Assembly (NCBI GenBank): GCA_947169885.1
Contig: CAMVRM010000010.1
Span: 1 to 64,000 of the forward strand
DNA from: an uncultured Ruminococcus sp.
Lineage (GTDB): Bacteria > Bacillota > Clostridia > Oscillospirales > Ruminococcaceae
DNA length: 64,000 nt
Direction of reading: 5' to 3'
The notes under the pieces were generated by a model, which saw only the letters and a program-made list of their open reading frames with translations, made no database searches and had not been told where the DNA came from. Position numbers and translations under genes: made by a program. Positions 43,810 to 52,339 of the stretch are shown one piece after another (the first letter of the stretch is position 1; each line of letters starts with the position of its first letter).

Positions 43810-45627
43810 TTAATTAACAAGCGCTGCTTCAACAATATCGTAATAATCCGAACTGAATCCTGCAAGACGCTTGTGTGTTTTTTCATCAATATCGTGCGGA
43901 ACATCTTCGCCCAGCAAAGGTGCGAGCTGATTGTCCGACCTTGCGATTATCCAGTACATCGCCGCAAGAACGTGCTCAGGCATGAATCTGACAGGTCCTT
44001 TCGGTATGCTGCCCGTTGACGAGCAGGAGAAGTAATGGATATGTTCAAAGTTCTGATCGAGCAGAAGCAGGGCGTTCGACTTGCCGTTAGCTGTGAGGAA
44101 CTCTCTGCAAAGTGCGTCCATGGTGTCATACCTATCGGTATAAACATCGGGTCGTCCGTTCATGAGCTGCTGCACCGCAGGCATACCTATCCTGTTCCTC
44201 AGCGGCGGAGTGTCCACCTTGTTTATGCAGACCGCAACAGGCACGCTGTATTTTTTGCCCCTCTTAGGCATATTCGGAAGTTTTTCAAGCGTTTCGCAGA
44301 ACACTTCCACAAGCGTGTTGAAGTCCATTCTGCCGACTCTCATGCCGCCCAGATCGTCCTCTGAGTTGAACACCGACTGGAGCGTATAAGGGTCGATAAC
44401 GAAGATAACTCCCTCACTGAACGTAAAGTGCTGCAATCTCTCCTGTGCATTAGACTGTTCAAACACCTCACCGGGCATATCGTAAATATGTATCTGACGC
44501 TTAACGTCAAGGCTCTTGTGGTCAACTGTGAAATCGAACGAGAAGATGTCATATTCCTTACCGGGGCGTGTTTCCGTTACCATACGCTTTCCGATGTAGC
44601 AATTTTTTATCTCGTCATAGTCACGCTGCATATCGCCGTTTATGTCGGTGTCAAGTCCAAGCTTTGTGGCTTCATCGGTGATGAACTGATAGAGAAATGC
44701 AGTTTTGAAAGTCGTTTTTCCTGCGTTAACGCCGCCTATGAGCGGAATGCTCAGCTGACGAAGCTCATGGTTGCTGTCCTCTCTGCCGCAGAACGGGCAG
44801 CGTGCGGAAAGTTCACTTCTCTTTTTACCGTCACTGCACTTGCCGCCTGCCGTAACGGGTATCCTTTCAAGACAGCCGCAGGTGCGGTAGAATATGCCGA
44901 ATCTGCTGGGTCTGAGGTACTTGTGAGGTATACCGCATCTCGGACAGAGATATATCGGCAGATCATACTGGTTCTTGCAGTGAGGGCAGTGGGGGTGTAT
45001 GCTCTTTCGGGCAAAGCTTGCCTTTTCAGCCGAGCATACGATAACATAAAACAGCTTGTAGCAGACAAGCACAAACAGTGCGCCCACCACTATCATGATA
45101 CTCAGCAGCAGCGACACAGTCATGCCGAACACCAGCAGAGATACCATCGAGAAAACATTCTTTATAATAGAAGCAAGCTTTCCAATGAAGCCGTCCGCAA
45201 GCGATATGTTATCTGCAAATTCTCCCAGCCGCTTTACAGACTTTGAGAAAGTATTTTTCAGTATCTTTCCTATATCTTTTATAACTCCGCCGTTGAAGTA
45301 GGTAGGTTCGGCGGCTTGTTCAAAGAACTGATAGCCCAGAATATTATCAGGGTCTCTCGGAAGAGAATTTCTTTCCCACCTGACAGTTTTAGCCTTGGTC
45401 TTGCGGTCGTCCATAGCTTCCATAACAGCTGTAAAAAAGCTTTTAAACGCATAGAACACGCCGATTATCGCACCGACTGCACAAATAGCAGCAATTATTA
45501 TCCCGACAATATTTATCGCAACAGCCGCAACTTTTGTTATCAGCTTTATCAGCAGGTCTATCACCCACGCTATAACAGCGATGATGATGACCAGCGCAAC
45601 GCATCCGCCGCCGTCTCCGCTGCCCAT
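43810..45627 (-). CDS. Membrane zinc-ribbon GTPase
   Basis: First gene of the operon; 605 residues. Two hydrophobic regions (about 8-65 and 163-198) anchor the N-terminal part. Cysteine clusters (CPHCKNQYD...CPRCG, CGC...KC, CPFCG) form two zinc ribbons at about 213-282. The GTPase domain follows: P-loop GGVNAGKTTF (298-307), switch II-like YDMPGE (about 382-387) and NKVD (469-472). The domain lies on the cytoplasmic side. ATG 45627 has GAGGTG upstream; a GTG three codons earlier overlaps it. Similar in plan to the soluble GTPase of this operon, with added membrane anchors, so the two are probably ancient paralogues. Confidence 0.78.
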   Translation of the reverse strand: MGSGDGGGCVALVIIIAVIAWVIDLLIKLITKVAAVAINIVGIIIAAICAVGAIIGVFYAFKSFFTAVMEAMDDRKTKAKTVRWERNSLPRDPDNILGYQFFEQAAEPTYFNGGVIKDIGKILKNTFSKSVKRLGEFADNISLADGFIGKLASIIKNVFSMVSLLVFGMTVSLLLSIMIVVGALFVLVCYKLFYVIVCSAEKASFARKSIHPHCPHCKNQYDLPIYLCPRCGIPHKYLRPSRFGIFYRTCGCLERIPVTAGGKCSDGKKRSELSARCPFCGREDSNHELRQLSIPLIGGVNAGKTTFKTAFLYQFITDEATKLGLDTDINGDMQRDYDEIKNCYIGKRMVTETRPGKEYDIFSFDFTVDHKSLDVKRQIHIYDMPGEVFEQSNAQERLQHFTFSEGVIFVIDPYTLQSVFNSEDDLGGMRVGRMDFNTLVEVFCETLEKLPNMPKRGKKYSVPVAVCINKVDTPPLRNRIGMPAVQQLMNGRPDVYTDRYDTMDALCREFLTANGKSNALLLLDQNFEHIHYFSCSSTGSIPKGPVRFMPEHVLAAMYWIIARSDNQLAPLLGEDVPHDIDEKTHKRLAGFSSDYYDIVEAALVN

Positions 45628-45676
45628 GCGTATCACCTCACACTTTCTTAATTATCTTGCAAATATCAGCAAAATA

Positions 45677-45705
45677 ATTTTACCATATTTTTTTAACTTT
45701 GTCAA
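45677..45705 (-). promoter_or_regulatory. Promoter of the eight-gene operon
   Basis: On the minus strand TTGACA (45705-45700), a 17-bp spacer and TAAAAT (45682-45677). No other promoter was found inside the operon. Confidence 0.75.
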
Positions 45706-45844
45706 TATTATAAACAAAAAAATCACGCAAATTCCGCATAAAAAACGTTTATTGCCGAGCTATGTGTTGTGTTACCCAGCTGTTTCCGTCACAGCTTTCT
45801 ATGCTGTGCAATTATTTATACGTAAATATTTTTTGAAAAACATA

Positions 45845-45873
45845 TTGAAATCGTCACGATAATATGGTATAAT
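45845..45873 (+). promoter_or_regulatory. Promoter of argS
   Basis: TTGAAA at 45845-45850, a 17-bp spacer and TATAAT at 45868-45873. Confidence 0.85.
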
Positions 45874-45907
45874 GATAAATGTATATAATTTCACGGAGGA
45901 AAATAAA

Positions 45908-47662
45908 ATGAAAGCATTGACTCAACTTCTTACAGACAAGCTTGCTGCCGCTTTTGCCGAGTGCGGTTATTCGGCAGAACTCGGAACAGTGGTAGTTTCC
46001 GACCGCCCCGACCTTTGCCAGTTCCAGTGCAACGGTGCGTTCGCAGGCGCAAAACTTTACAAAAAAGCACCCCGCATGATAGCACAGGAAGCCGCTGACA
46101 AGCTGAAAAATGACAAAGATCTTGCAAAGATCGAGGTAGTCGGCGCAGGCTTCATCAACATTGACGTTTCGGACGAACTGCTCCTTTCTTACGTCACCGA
46201 GATGCTCACAGACAAAAACCTCGGCATTCCGCAGGCTGAAAAAGCCGAAACTATCGTTCTTGACTACGGCGGACCTAACGTTGCAAAGCCGCTCCACATC
46301 GGTCATCTGCGTTCGGCAGTCATCGGCGAGTCGCTCAAAAGGCTTGCTCAGGCAACAGGCAGAAAGACAGTCTCGGACGTTCATCTGGGCGACTGGGGCT
46401 TGCAGATAGGACTTGTTATCGCCGAACTTAGAGTGCGCCACCCCGAGTGGGAGTGCTTCAAAGAGGGCTTTGACCCTGCAAACTTCACAAGTCTGCCCCT
46501 CACCGCTGACGAGCTGAACGAAGTTTATCCTTTCGCAAGCGCAAAGAGCAAGGAGGACGAAGTGTTCAAAGCTGAAGCTAAGTCCGTTACCGCTGAACTG
46601 CAAAAGGGCGACCCTGCATTCATGGCTCTGTGGCGTGAGATAATCAAGGTCAGCGTTGCGGACGTTAAGCGCAATTATGACACTCTGAACGTAAGCTTTG
46701 ACTACTGGTACGGCGAGAGCGATGCTGAAAAGTTCGTGCCACGTCTGCTTGAAACGCTGAACGCTCAGGGTCTGCTCCACGAAAGTCAGGGCGCAATGGT
46801 CGTTGACGTTGCGGAGGACACCGACAAGATAAATGTTCCGCCTGTTATCATCAAGAAATCCGACGATTCAAACATATACGCCACGACCGACCTTGCAACG
46901 CTTATCCAGCGTGTTGAAGACTTCAAGCCCGACTACATCTGGTATGTTGTCGACAGCCGTCAGAGCCTGCACTTTACGCAGGTGTTCCGCTGTGCTAAGA
47001 AGTCCGGCATCGTTCCCGAGGGCTGTTCGCTGGAACACTTAGGTTTCGGCACGATGAACGGCAAGGACGGCAAGCCGTACAAGACCCGTGAGGGCGGCGT
47101 TATGAGACTTGAAGCGCTGTATTCTCAGGTGTATGACTATGCGCTGGAGATCGTAGGAAAATCGACACATTCAGCCGAAGAGGACAAAGCCGACATCGCA
47201 AGGCGTGTGGCAGTTGCGGCTATAAAGTTCGGCGACCTAATCAACCACCGCATGAAGGACTATATCTTCGATCTTGACAAGTTCATGGCGGCAGAGGGCA
47301 AGACAGGTTCGTTCCTGCTCTATTCGGCGGCTCGCATAAACTCGATACTGAACAAGACTTTCACGCCCGACAGCTTTGATACAAAGGGCATCTATTCCGA
47401 TTCGGAGAGAGCGCTGTTACTTGGACTTGCGATGAGCGGCGAAGCGTTCGCAAACGCATTCAGGGACAGAGCGCCGAACATCGTGTGCGAGAATGCGTAC
47501 AAGCTTGCCGACCTGTTTGCGAAGTTCTACCACGAGAACCACATAGTTGACGAGCCTGACGAGTCGAAAAAGCGTGCATGGGTAAACCTGTGCTTTGCAA
47601 CAAAGACGATGCTTGAAAAGCACCTTGACATTCTGGGCATAGAAACAGTAGAAATGTTCTAG
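45908..47662 (+). CDS. argS: Arginyl-tRNA synthetase
   Basis: Class I synthetase that charges tRNA-Arg. The 584-residue protein has the N-terminal Add-1 domain, the HIGH motif in KPLHIGHLRSAVIGE (about 125), YATTDLATLIQR, the FGTMNGKDGKPYKTREGG segment that replaces KMSKS, and a C-terminal DALR anticodon-binding domain. ACGGAGG is upstream of the ATG. The divergent GTPase operon shares its upstream region. The stop codon is directly followed by a hairpin repeat. Confidence 0.97.
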   Translation: MKALTQLLTDKLAAAFAECGYSAELGTVVVSDRPDLCQFQCNGAFAGAKLYKKAPRMIAQEAADKLKNDKDLAKIEVVGAGFINIDVSDELLLSYVTEMLTDKNLGIPQAEKAETIVLDYGGPNVAKPLHIGHLRSAVIGESLKRLAQATGRKTVSDVHLGDWGLQIGLVIAELRVRHPEWECFKEGFDPANFTSLPLTADELNEVYPFASAKSKEDEVFKAEAKSVTAELQKGDPAFMALWREIIKVSVADVKRNYDTLNVSFDYWYGESDAEKFVPRLLETLNAQGLLHESQGAMVVDVAEDTDKINVPPVIIKKSDDSNIYATTDLATLIQRVEDFKPDYIWYVVDSRQSLHFTQVFRCAKKSGIVPEGCSLEHLGFGTMNGKDGKPYKTREGGVMRLEALYSQVYDYALEIVGKSTHSAEEDKADIARRVAVAAIKFGDLINHRMKDYIFDLDKFMAAEGKTGSFLLYSAARINSILNKTFTPDSFDTKGIYSDSERALLLGLAMSGEAFANAFRDRAPNIVCENAYKLADLFAKFYHENHIVDEPDESKKRAWVNLCFATKTMLEKHLDILGIETVEMF

Positions 47663-47755
47663 TCCTCGGGGTCCTCGGGGTCCTCGGGCGGACGGCTCGA
47701 TTCCCTCGCACATAAGTTTGATATAGACGATAATTTGTGCGGCTCGGGGCTTTCA
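47663..47755 (+). repeat. Hairpin repeat behind argS
   Basis: Starts at the base after the argS stop: two 9-bp partial units (TCCTCGGGG), then one full unit TCCTCGGGCGGACGGCTCG through GCGGCTCGGGGCTTTCA. The CGCACA/TGTGCG stem is kept although the loop differs from the eno copies. The following 20 bases carry TTATCT-type remnants (GATAGCAGATAAAAG). Confidence 0.85.
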
Positions 47756-47856
47756 ATAGTTGATAGCAGATAAAAGTATAAGTATATTTCTGTCCGTGAT
47801 ACAATATCAAACCAAAATCATAATCCCGATATTATCAAGAATGTGTGGTGAGAAGA

Positions 47857-48297
47857 ATGAGAGTTGTTAGTACAAGAGGTTTAAAGTCGCCGATCGGTCA
47901 GACGGTCATAGGCGTGATAATGATAGCGTTCGGACTGTTCGTAGCGCTTGTCCTCGCAGGCAAGCAGGAAAAACTCCAGAAACGCTGTACGGGCGAGACT
48001 ACGGGCAAGATAGTTTCCGTTTCAGTCCACTATGACAGCGATAATAACGCTGAGTATTCTTACAGGATCGAGTATGAAGTCAACGGCAAGAAGATCACCG
48101 ATGAGTCGGAGACAAGCCGCTCGGTCAGTGAGGGCGAAACTTACACCGTTATGTATGACCCCGATAAGCCTGACGATCACTACGTCAAGGAGTTCAGCGG
48201 CTCGCCAAAAACTATCAGATACGTAGGTTTTGGTGCATCGGGCATCGGCTTGATATTTGCGGCAGTGGGCATCATCCGTCTTATGCGTGGCAGATAA
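47857..48297 (+). CDS. DUF3592 membrane protein
   Basis: A 146-residue protein with one membrane helix near the N-terminus (about 15-36) and one near the C-terminus (about 118-140) enclosing a beta-rich extracytoplasmic domain (TTGKIVSVSV...YRIEYEVNGK...YTVMYDPDKPDDHYV), the layout of DUF3592. Function is unknown. The ATG at 47857 is preferred; GTG codons just upstream lie in the GGTGAG ribosome-binding region. A paralogue is encoded at 54641-55195. Confidence 0.75.
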   Translation: MRVVSTRGLKSPIGQTVIGVIMIAFGLFVALVLAGKQEKLQKRCTGETTGKIVSVSVHYDSDNNAEYSYRIEYEVNGKKITDESETSRSVSEGETYTVMYDPDKPDDHYVKEFSGSPKTIRYVGFGASGIGLIFAAVGIIRLMRGR

Positions 48298-48319
48298 ACA
48301 CGATAATAAAGCAAAAAAT

Positions 48320-48375
48320 AACCGGCGTGACTTATCTTAAAGAGGTCACACCGGTCGTTTTTATTTTTTGACGGG
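48320..48375. terminator. Bidirectional terminator between the DUF3592 gene and ribU
   Basis: ACCGGCGTGAC pairs with GTCACACCGGT (one mismatch), with T-rich runs on both sides. Confidence 0.85.
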
Positions 48376-48391
48376 CAGGATATTATTTAAA

Positions 48392-49024
48392 TCAGTGCGC
48401 AGCGGCGGTCTTTTTGGGCTTGTGAGTTCCCTTGATTATCGGGGACAGCGGTTTGTAAACGATCGCTGTAACTGCCGCACACAGGATACCTTTGATAAAC
48501 GTGAAAGGTACATTAAAGATTATGAGCGCCGAAAGAGTGTTCTTGACGCTGGGGAGAATTGCCTGATACATTCCAAGAACTCCTGCTTCGCCGCCAAACT
48601 TTGCGAACAGTTTGAAGTAGAACGGGTAAACCACAAAGTAGTTGAGGGGCAGGCTGACAGCGGTGAACACCAGTGCGCCGATGAGCGTTGCAGTGACTGC
48701 ACCTTTTTTAGTCTTGTTGCGCTTGTAGATAAGACCTGCGGTGAAGCAGAACGCCGCAGAGGTCACGAAGTCGAACAGATTGCCGACACCCATTGTTGAA
48801 GCGTAACCCTTGAACGCAAGGTGGAGCAGATTCTTGATAAGACACACGATAACGCCCTCAACAGGACCCAGTGCAAACGCCGCAATGAGCGATACCACGT
48901 TTGACAGATCAAGCTTGATGAAGCTGGGCATGAGCGGCGCAGGTATCTCGATGAAAAATACGATGAACGCAAGCGCACTCATCATGCCTATAACGGCGAT
49001 GTCTCTTGTTTTTGTTTTTGTCAT
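48392..49024 (-). CDS. ribU: Riboflavin ECF transporter S component
   Basis: A 210-residue membrane protein with about six helices that binds riboflavin and works with the shared energising module (EcfA/A'/T, not in the window). The start IAVIGMMSALAFIVFFIEIP, the GPVEGVIVCLIKNLLH segment and the PLNYFVVYPFYF segment are typical of RibU. The basic tail ends KPKKTAAAH. It is controlled by an FMN riboswitch and terminator upstream, which confirms the substrate. GGAGGAA precedes the ATG. Confidence 0.95.
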   Translation of the reverse strand: MTKTKTRDIAVIGMMSALAFIVFFIEIPAPLMPSFIKLDLSNVVSLIAAFALGPVEGVIVCLIKNLLHLAFKGYASTMGVGNLFDFVTSAAFCFTAGLIYKRNKTKKGAVTATLIGALVFTAVSLPLNYFVVYPFYFKLFAKFGGEAGVLGMYQAILPSVKNTLSALIIFNVPFTFIKGILCAAVTAIVYKPLSPIIKGTHKPKKTAAAH

Positions 49025-49069
49025 GATGTATTCCTCCTAAAATAAATTTTTTTTAGGGAGAAACAGCAG

Positions 49070-49105
49070 AAAAAACGTCCCCAAAGAAAATACCTTCGGG
49101 GACGA
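49070..49105 (-). terminator. Riboswitch-controlled terminator of ribU
   Basis: On the minus strand GTCCCC/GGGGAC stem followed by TTTTTT, between the FMN aptamer and the ribU start. It should form when FMN is bound. Confidence 0.85.
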
Positions 49106-49149
49106 AAGCTATCGTGCGTGATCATGCTGAAAAATCAGGCGCATATAGT

Positions 49150-49300
49150 CTGTCGTTTCTTCCATCCGGACTGTAAGAAGCGGACTAATGATAGTCTGCC
49201 TCAACCGTCGGTATCGGAATTTCACCGATTCGGCGAGTGTTTCCGGCACTCGTTTGCGGACTTTGACCGCCGGTGTGGAATTTCACCACCCCTTGAAACA
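49150..49300 (-). ncRNA. FMN riboswitch (RFN element)
   Basis: On the minus strand the conserved blocks appear in order: AGGGGTGGTGAAATTCC, ACCGGCGGTCAAAGTCCGC, a variable hairpin (CGAGTG/CACTCG), TCGGTGAAATTCCGA, TACCGACGGT and AGTCCGGATGGAAGAA. It binds FMN and switches transcription of the riboflavin importer off when flavin is plentiful. Confidence 0.96.
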
Positions 49301-49344
49301 TATTGTATGTGTTTGCTAAGTTTATCCTGCCCTGTGGATAAGTC

Positions 49345-49953
49345 TTAACCGAATTGCAGTTTAACGCCGCAGTTTCCGCAGAAGATAGAACCTCTCGTAA
49401 GGTCAGCCTGCGTGATAGGGATTATCATGCCGCACTCGGGGCACTGGCATTCAAGACGCTCCTCATTTTCGGGAGCAGGCTCAGTTTTTTCTTCCTGTGC
49501 AGCAGGCTCTTCGGGAGCTTTGACGGGTTCTTCGGGAACTTCGGCAGCCGCCGAAAAAACGTCATTCTCGCTGACATTTTCCGATGCTTCTTCAAATTCG
49601 TCAGCAAGCTTGTCAAGTTCGTCTGTCTCAACTTCAAGCTTGTCAAGTTCTTTAAGTTCGTCAGCAGTTTCCTCCTGTTTAACAGTCGGGTCACTGTCAA
49701 ACACCTCAGTCGGAATATCGCTGAGATCGTCCTCCGTGTCGATGTCATCATCAAGGCAGTCTGAATATTCGTCAAGATCATCAATGAACATACCCAGTTC
49801 GTCAATAAGCTGAGCATTAGTCTCGATCTCGTCAGCCATTTCCTCGAGCAGATCGCTCATAGCATAAAGCACCTTGCCCTCGGGAGTAGAATCGCTGATA
49901 GACAGCCCCGCCATAAGACCCTTGATATAACCGACTTTCTTGGAAAGCTCCAT
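49345..49953 (-). CDS. CD1247-type N-terminal domain protein with zinc ribbon
   Basis: A 202-residue soluble protein. The N-terminus (SKKVGYIKGLMAGLSISDST, LYAMSDLLEEMADEIE) is like a short helical domain common in Clostridia. The middle is very acidic and probably disordered (Asp/Glu/Pro/Ala-rich, about 60-160). The C-terminus is a zinc ribbon (CQCPECGMIIP...FCGNCGVKL). Function is unknown. AAAGTGGGGGTTTTTAA precedes the ATG, with TTATCT-type leader blocks further upstream. Confidence 0.75.
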   Translation of the reverse strand: MELSKKVGYIKGLMAGLSISDSTPEGKVLYAMSDLLEEMADEIETNAQLIDELGMFIDDLDEYSDCLDDDIDTEDDLSDIPTEVFDSDPTVKQEETADELKELDKLEVETDELDKLADEFEEASENVSENDVFSAAAEVPEEPVKAPEEPAAQEEKTEPAPENEERLECQCPECGMIIPITQADLTRGSIFCGNCGVKLQFG

Positions 49954-49995
49954 TTAAAAACCCCCACTTTCTTTCATAGATATAGTTGACAGATA
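49954..49995 (-). promoter_or_regulatory. Repeat leader of the CD1247-type gene
   Basis: On the minus strand ATCTGTTATCTGTCAACT, ATATCTATGAAAG and AAAGTGGGGGTTTTTAA, the same order of blocks as before araD and polA. Confidence 0.6.
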
Positions 49996-50062
49996 ACAGA
50001 TACCGAAAACGTGCGTCAGCGCTCAAAATGAGCCGCAGTCACAAGCTAGATCTTTTATCTGT

Positions 50063-50620
50063 TTATGCACGCTCCATGTACTCGCAGGTACGTGTGTCGA
50101 TCCTGATGCGGTCGCCTGTGTTGATGAACAGAGGAACTTTGATCTCTGCGCCTGTCTCAACGGTAGCGGGCTTGGTAGCGTTTGTAGCGGTATCGCCCTT
50201 GATGCCGGGTTCGGTATCAGTAACTTCAAGTTCAACGAATGTGGGAGGCTCAACGCCGAATACCTTGCCCTTGTAGGACAGGACCTTACATACCATGTTC
50301 TCCTTAACGAACTTGAAGTTGTCAGACAGCTCGTTGGAGTTTATCGGAACCATATCGTAGGTCTCGGGATCCATGAAGTAGTAAAGATCGCCGTCGGAGT
50401 AGCTGTACTCCATGTCTTTTCTCTCAACGTAAGCGGTCGGGAATTTAGCAGTAGGGTTGTAGGTCTTTTCAACCACAGAACCTGTGATAACGTTTCTGAC
50501 CTTTGTTCTTACGAAAGCCGCACCTTTACCGGGCTTTACGTGCTGAAACTCAACGATCTGCATTACGTTGCCGTCTTCCTCAAAAGTCATACCGTTTCTG
50601 AAATCGCCTGCTGTTATCAT
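50063..50620 (-). CDS. efp: Elongation factor P
   Basis: Rescues ribosomes stalled on consecutive prolines. The 185-residue three-domain protein starts [20 protein letters not shown] and carries the tip loop PGKGAAF with the lysine that is modified in bacteria. The C-terminal [17 protein letters not shown] is canonical. CGGAGGT precedes the ATG; the frame extends 33 codons further into the leader without a good site. Monocistronic, with its own promoter. Confidence 0.97.
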   Translation of the reverse strand: MITAGDFRNGMTFEEDGNVMQIVEFQHVKPGKGAAFVRTKVRNVITGSVVEKTYNPTAKFPTAYVERKDMEYSYSDGDLYYFMDPETYDMVPINSNELSDNFKFVKENMVCKVLSYKGKVFGVEPPTFVELEVTDTEPGIKGDTATNATKPATVETGAEIKVPLFINTGDRIRIDTRTCEYMERA

Positions 50621-50690
50621 ATTATTTACCTCCGTGTTTTTTGTGTGAACGAATGTCCGCATCTTAACGGCTGAACACTCCTTAAACCTT

Positions 50691-50719
50691 ATTATATCAA
50701 ATTTCTTCCGATAATGCAA
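50691..50719 (-). promoter_or_regulatory. Promoter of efp
   Basis: On the minus strand TTGCAT (50719-50714), a 17-bp spacer and TATAAT (50696-50691). Confidence 0.75.
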
Positions 50720-50858
50720 GTGCTTTTGCGCTCATTCATATTTTTTTTACATATACAGCCAAATCTTTTTTTCGTGCTGATATTTTGTTCATGCTGTCTG
50801 CGCTGTACAGACAAATAATATTTCACACATTATTTGTAACGTGCCTGCTTTCTATCTC

Positions 50859-50887
50859 TTGCAAAATCAAAAAAAGTGTGCTATAAT
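50859..50887 (+). promoter_or_regulatory. Promoter of the lipoprotein gene
   Basis: TTGCAA at 50859-50864, a 17-bp spacer and TATAAT at 50882-50887, about 25 bases before the start codon, so the leader is very short. Confidence 0.75.
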
Positions 50888-50913
50888 AAAAGTATCAAAA
50901 CTCTTGGGGGTGT

Positions 50914-52254
50914 TTGCTTACGTTTGAACGTGTCCGGCTCGCCGCTCTGCCTGCGGCAGCAGCCTTTCTGCTTTCGGGCTGCACAGGGGTCAACCTCACT
51001 GTCGACAGCCTGCTCGCCGCTCCGAAACTTACCGATGAACAATCTCAGATACACGCTGCACTTATCGCAGCAGTCGGCAGAAATATAACCCTTAAATACC
51101 CCCGAGGCGGCGCAAACCGTTCCGCTTACGTTATCGCTGACGTTGACGGCGAACCTACCGAAGAAGCACTCGTCTTTTACGAATACACAGGTGCTGAAAA
51201 TGAGGGCGTTCGTGTTAATCTTCTCGACAGACGTGAGGACGGCAGCTGGTACTCCGTACGTGAGATAGCAGGCGCCGGCACTGAGATAGACAAGGTAGTT
51301 ATCTCCACTATGGGCGAGGGAAACGATCAGGATATTCTTATCGGTTATCAGAATATCACGGGCGAAAATGCTCTTGAGATCTATACCTACTCGGACGAAA
51401 ATTTCCAGCGTGTGGGTACTGACAGCTACTCATTGCTTGAAACGATAGACATAAACTCTGACGGCAAAGAAGAGATAGTCACTATCCAGCGCACTCAGGA
51501 GGTAGAAACAGGTACGGCTTACACTAAGGCGTATCTGCTGAGGATAGATGACGGCGAGATAATAAAAGATGACGGCATCGACATGACTGCTGGCGTTCAA
51601 AGCTACGTCAGGGCATATAAGGGACGGCTGGAAAACGGCGACCCTGCCGTTTATATCGACGAGACTGACTCCGACGGACAGCTCCGCACAGAGATAATCT
51701 TCTACCGATACTCGGGACTGCAAAATCCCGTCCAGCTTCGTTCCGACAAGATGCTCCCACTCGTCACACGTCCCTCGGGTTACAGCACCGCCGATCTGAA
51801 CGGTGACGGTGTTTATGAGATCCCCTCATGCAAGCCGATGCTGGGCTATGAAGATGCTGTTGCGGAAGAACAGGTATTAAAGACCACATGGAACGTCTAT
51901 GAGGATTTCTACAAAATGACTCCGACCGTTTCTGGTTATCACAGCGTTGCTGATGGCTACACAATGGAATTTCCCTCACGCTGGACAGACACGGTAACGG
52001 TCAAAGTCGATCCCGACACAGGCGAGGCAGTATTCTACAAATATGAGGGCGACATAAACGCCGAAATGCCCGAACTCATGCGCATAATCTCCGTTCGCAA
52101 GGACGAAGCGGAAGAACTGCTCCACAACGGCTATCGGCTTATCGTTTCATCGGGTCAGATCGACTATCTGGTAAAACTTCCGACAAATAAGCGTGAAAAA
52201 CTTATCCTCACCATTGACGAAGTTCAGAACAACTTCTACCCGATAACTAACTAA
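50914..52254 (+). CDS. Secreted lipoprotein with beta-propeller-like repeats
   Basis: A 446-residue protein with a lipobox (LLSGC, Cys about 23). Segments such as VIADVDGEPTEEALVF, SLLETIDINSDGKEEIV and STADLNGDGVYEIPS resemble FG-GAP/VCBS calcium-binding repeats of extracellular propeller proteins. The C-terminal 100 residues form another domain (YTMEFPSRWTDTVTV). Start is TTG 50914 with GGGGGTGT directly upstream. It lies just before the PhoB/PhoR-like pair and may report an envelope signal; that link is inferred. Confidence 0.78.
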   Translation: MLTFERVRLAALPAAAAFLLSGCTGVNLTVDSLLAAPKLTDEQSQIHAALIAAVGRNITLKYPRGGANRSAYVIADVDGEPTEEALVFYEYTGAENEGVRVNLLDRREDGSWYSVREIAGAGTEIDKVVISTMGEGNDQDILIGYQNITGENALEIYTYSDENFQRVGTDSYSLLETIDINSDGKEEIVTIQRTQEVETGTAYTKAYLLRIDDGEIIKDDGIDMTAGVQSYVRAYKGRLENGDPAVYIDETDSDGQLRTEIIFYRYSGLQNPVQLRSDKMLPLVTRPSGYSTADLNGDGVYEIPSCKPMLGYEDAVAEEQVLKTTWNVYEDFYKMTPTVSGYHSVADGYTMEFPSRWTDTVTVKVDPDTGEAVFYKYEGDINAEMPELMRIISVRKDEAEELLHNGYRLIVSSGQIDYLVKLPTNKREKLILTIDEVQNNFYPITN

Positions 52255-52339
52255 AAAGAAGAGATATCGTGTACGCCCGGCGTATCTGTTATTTGTCAAC
52301 TATTTATATTTTATTATCTATGAAAGGAAAATGAAACTT

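Noticed and set aside
49333..49341. Perfect DnaA box (TGTGGATAA) as a sign of a replication origin
   Set aside because: It is a single site with no box cluster, AT-rich unwinding region or dnaA/dnaN genes nearby.
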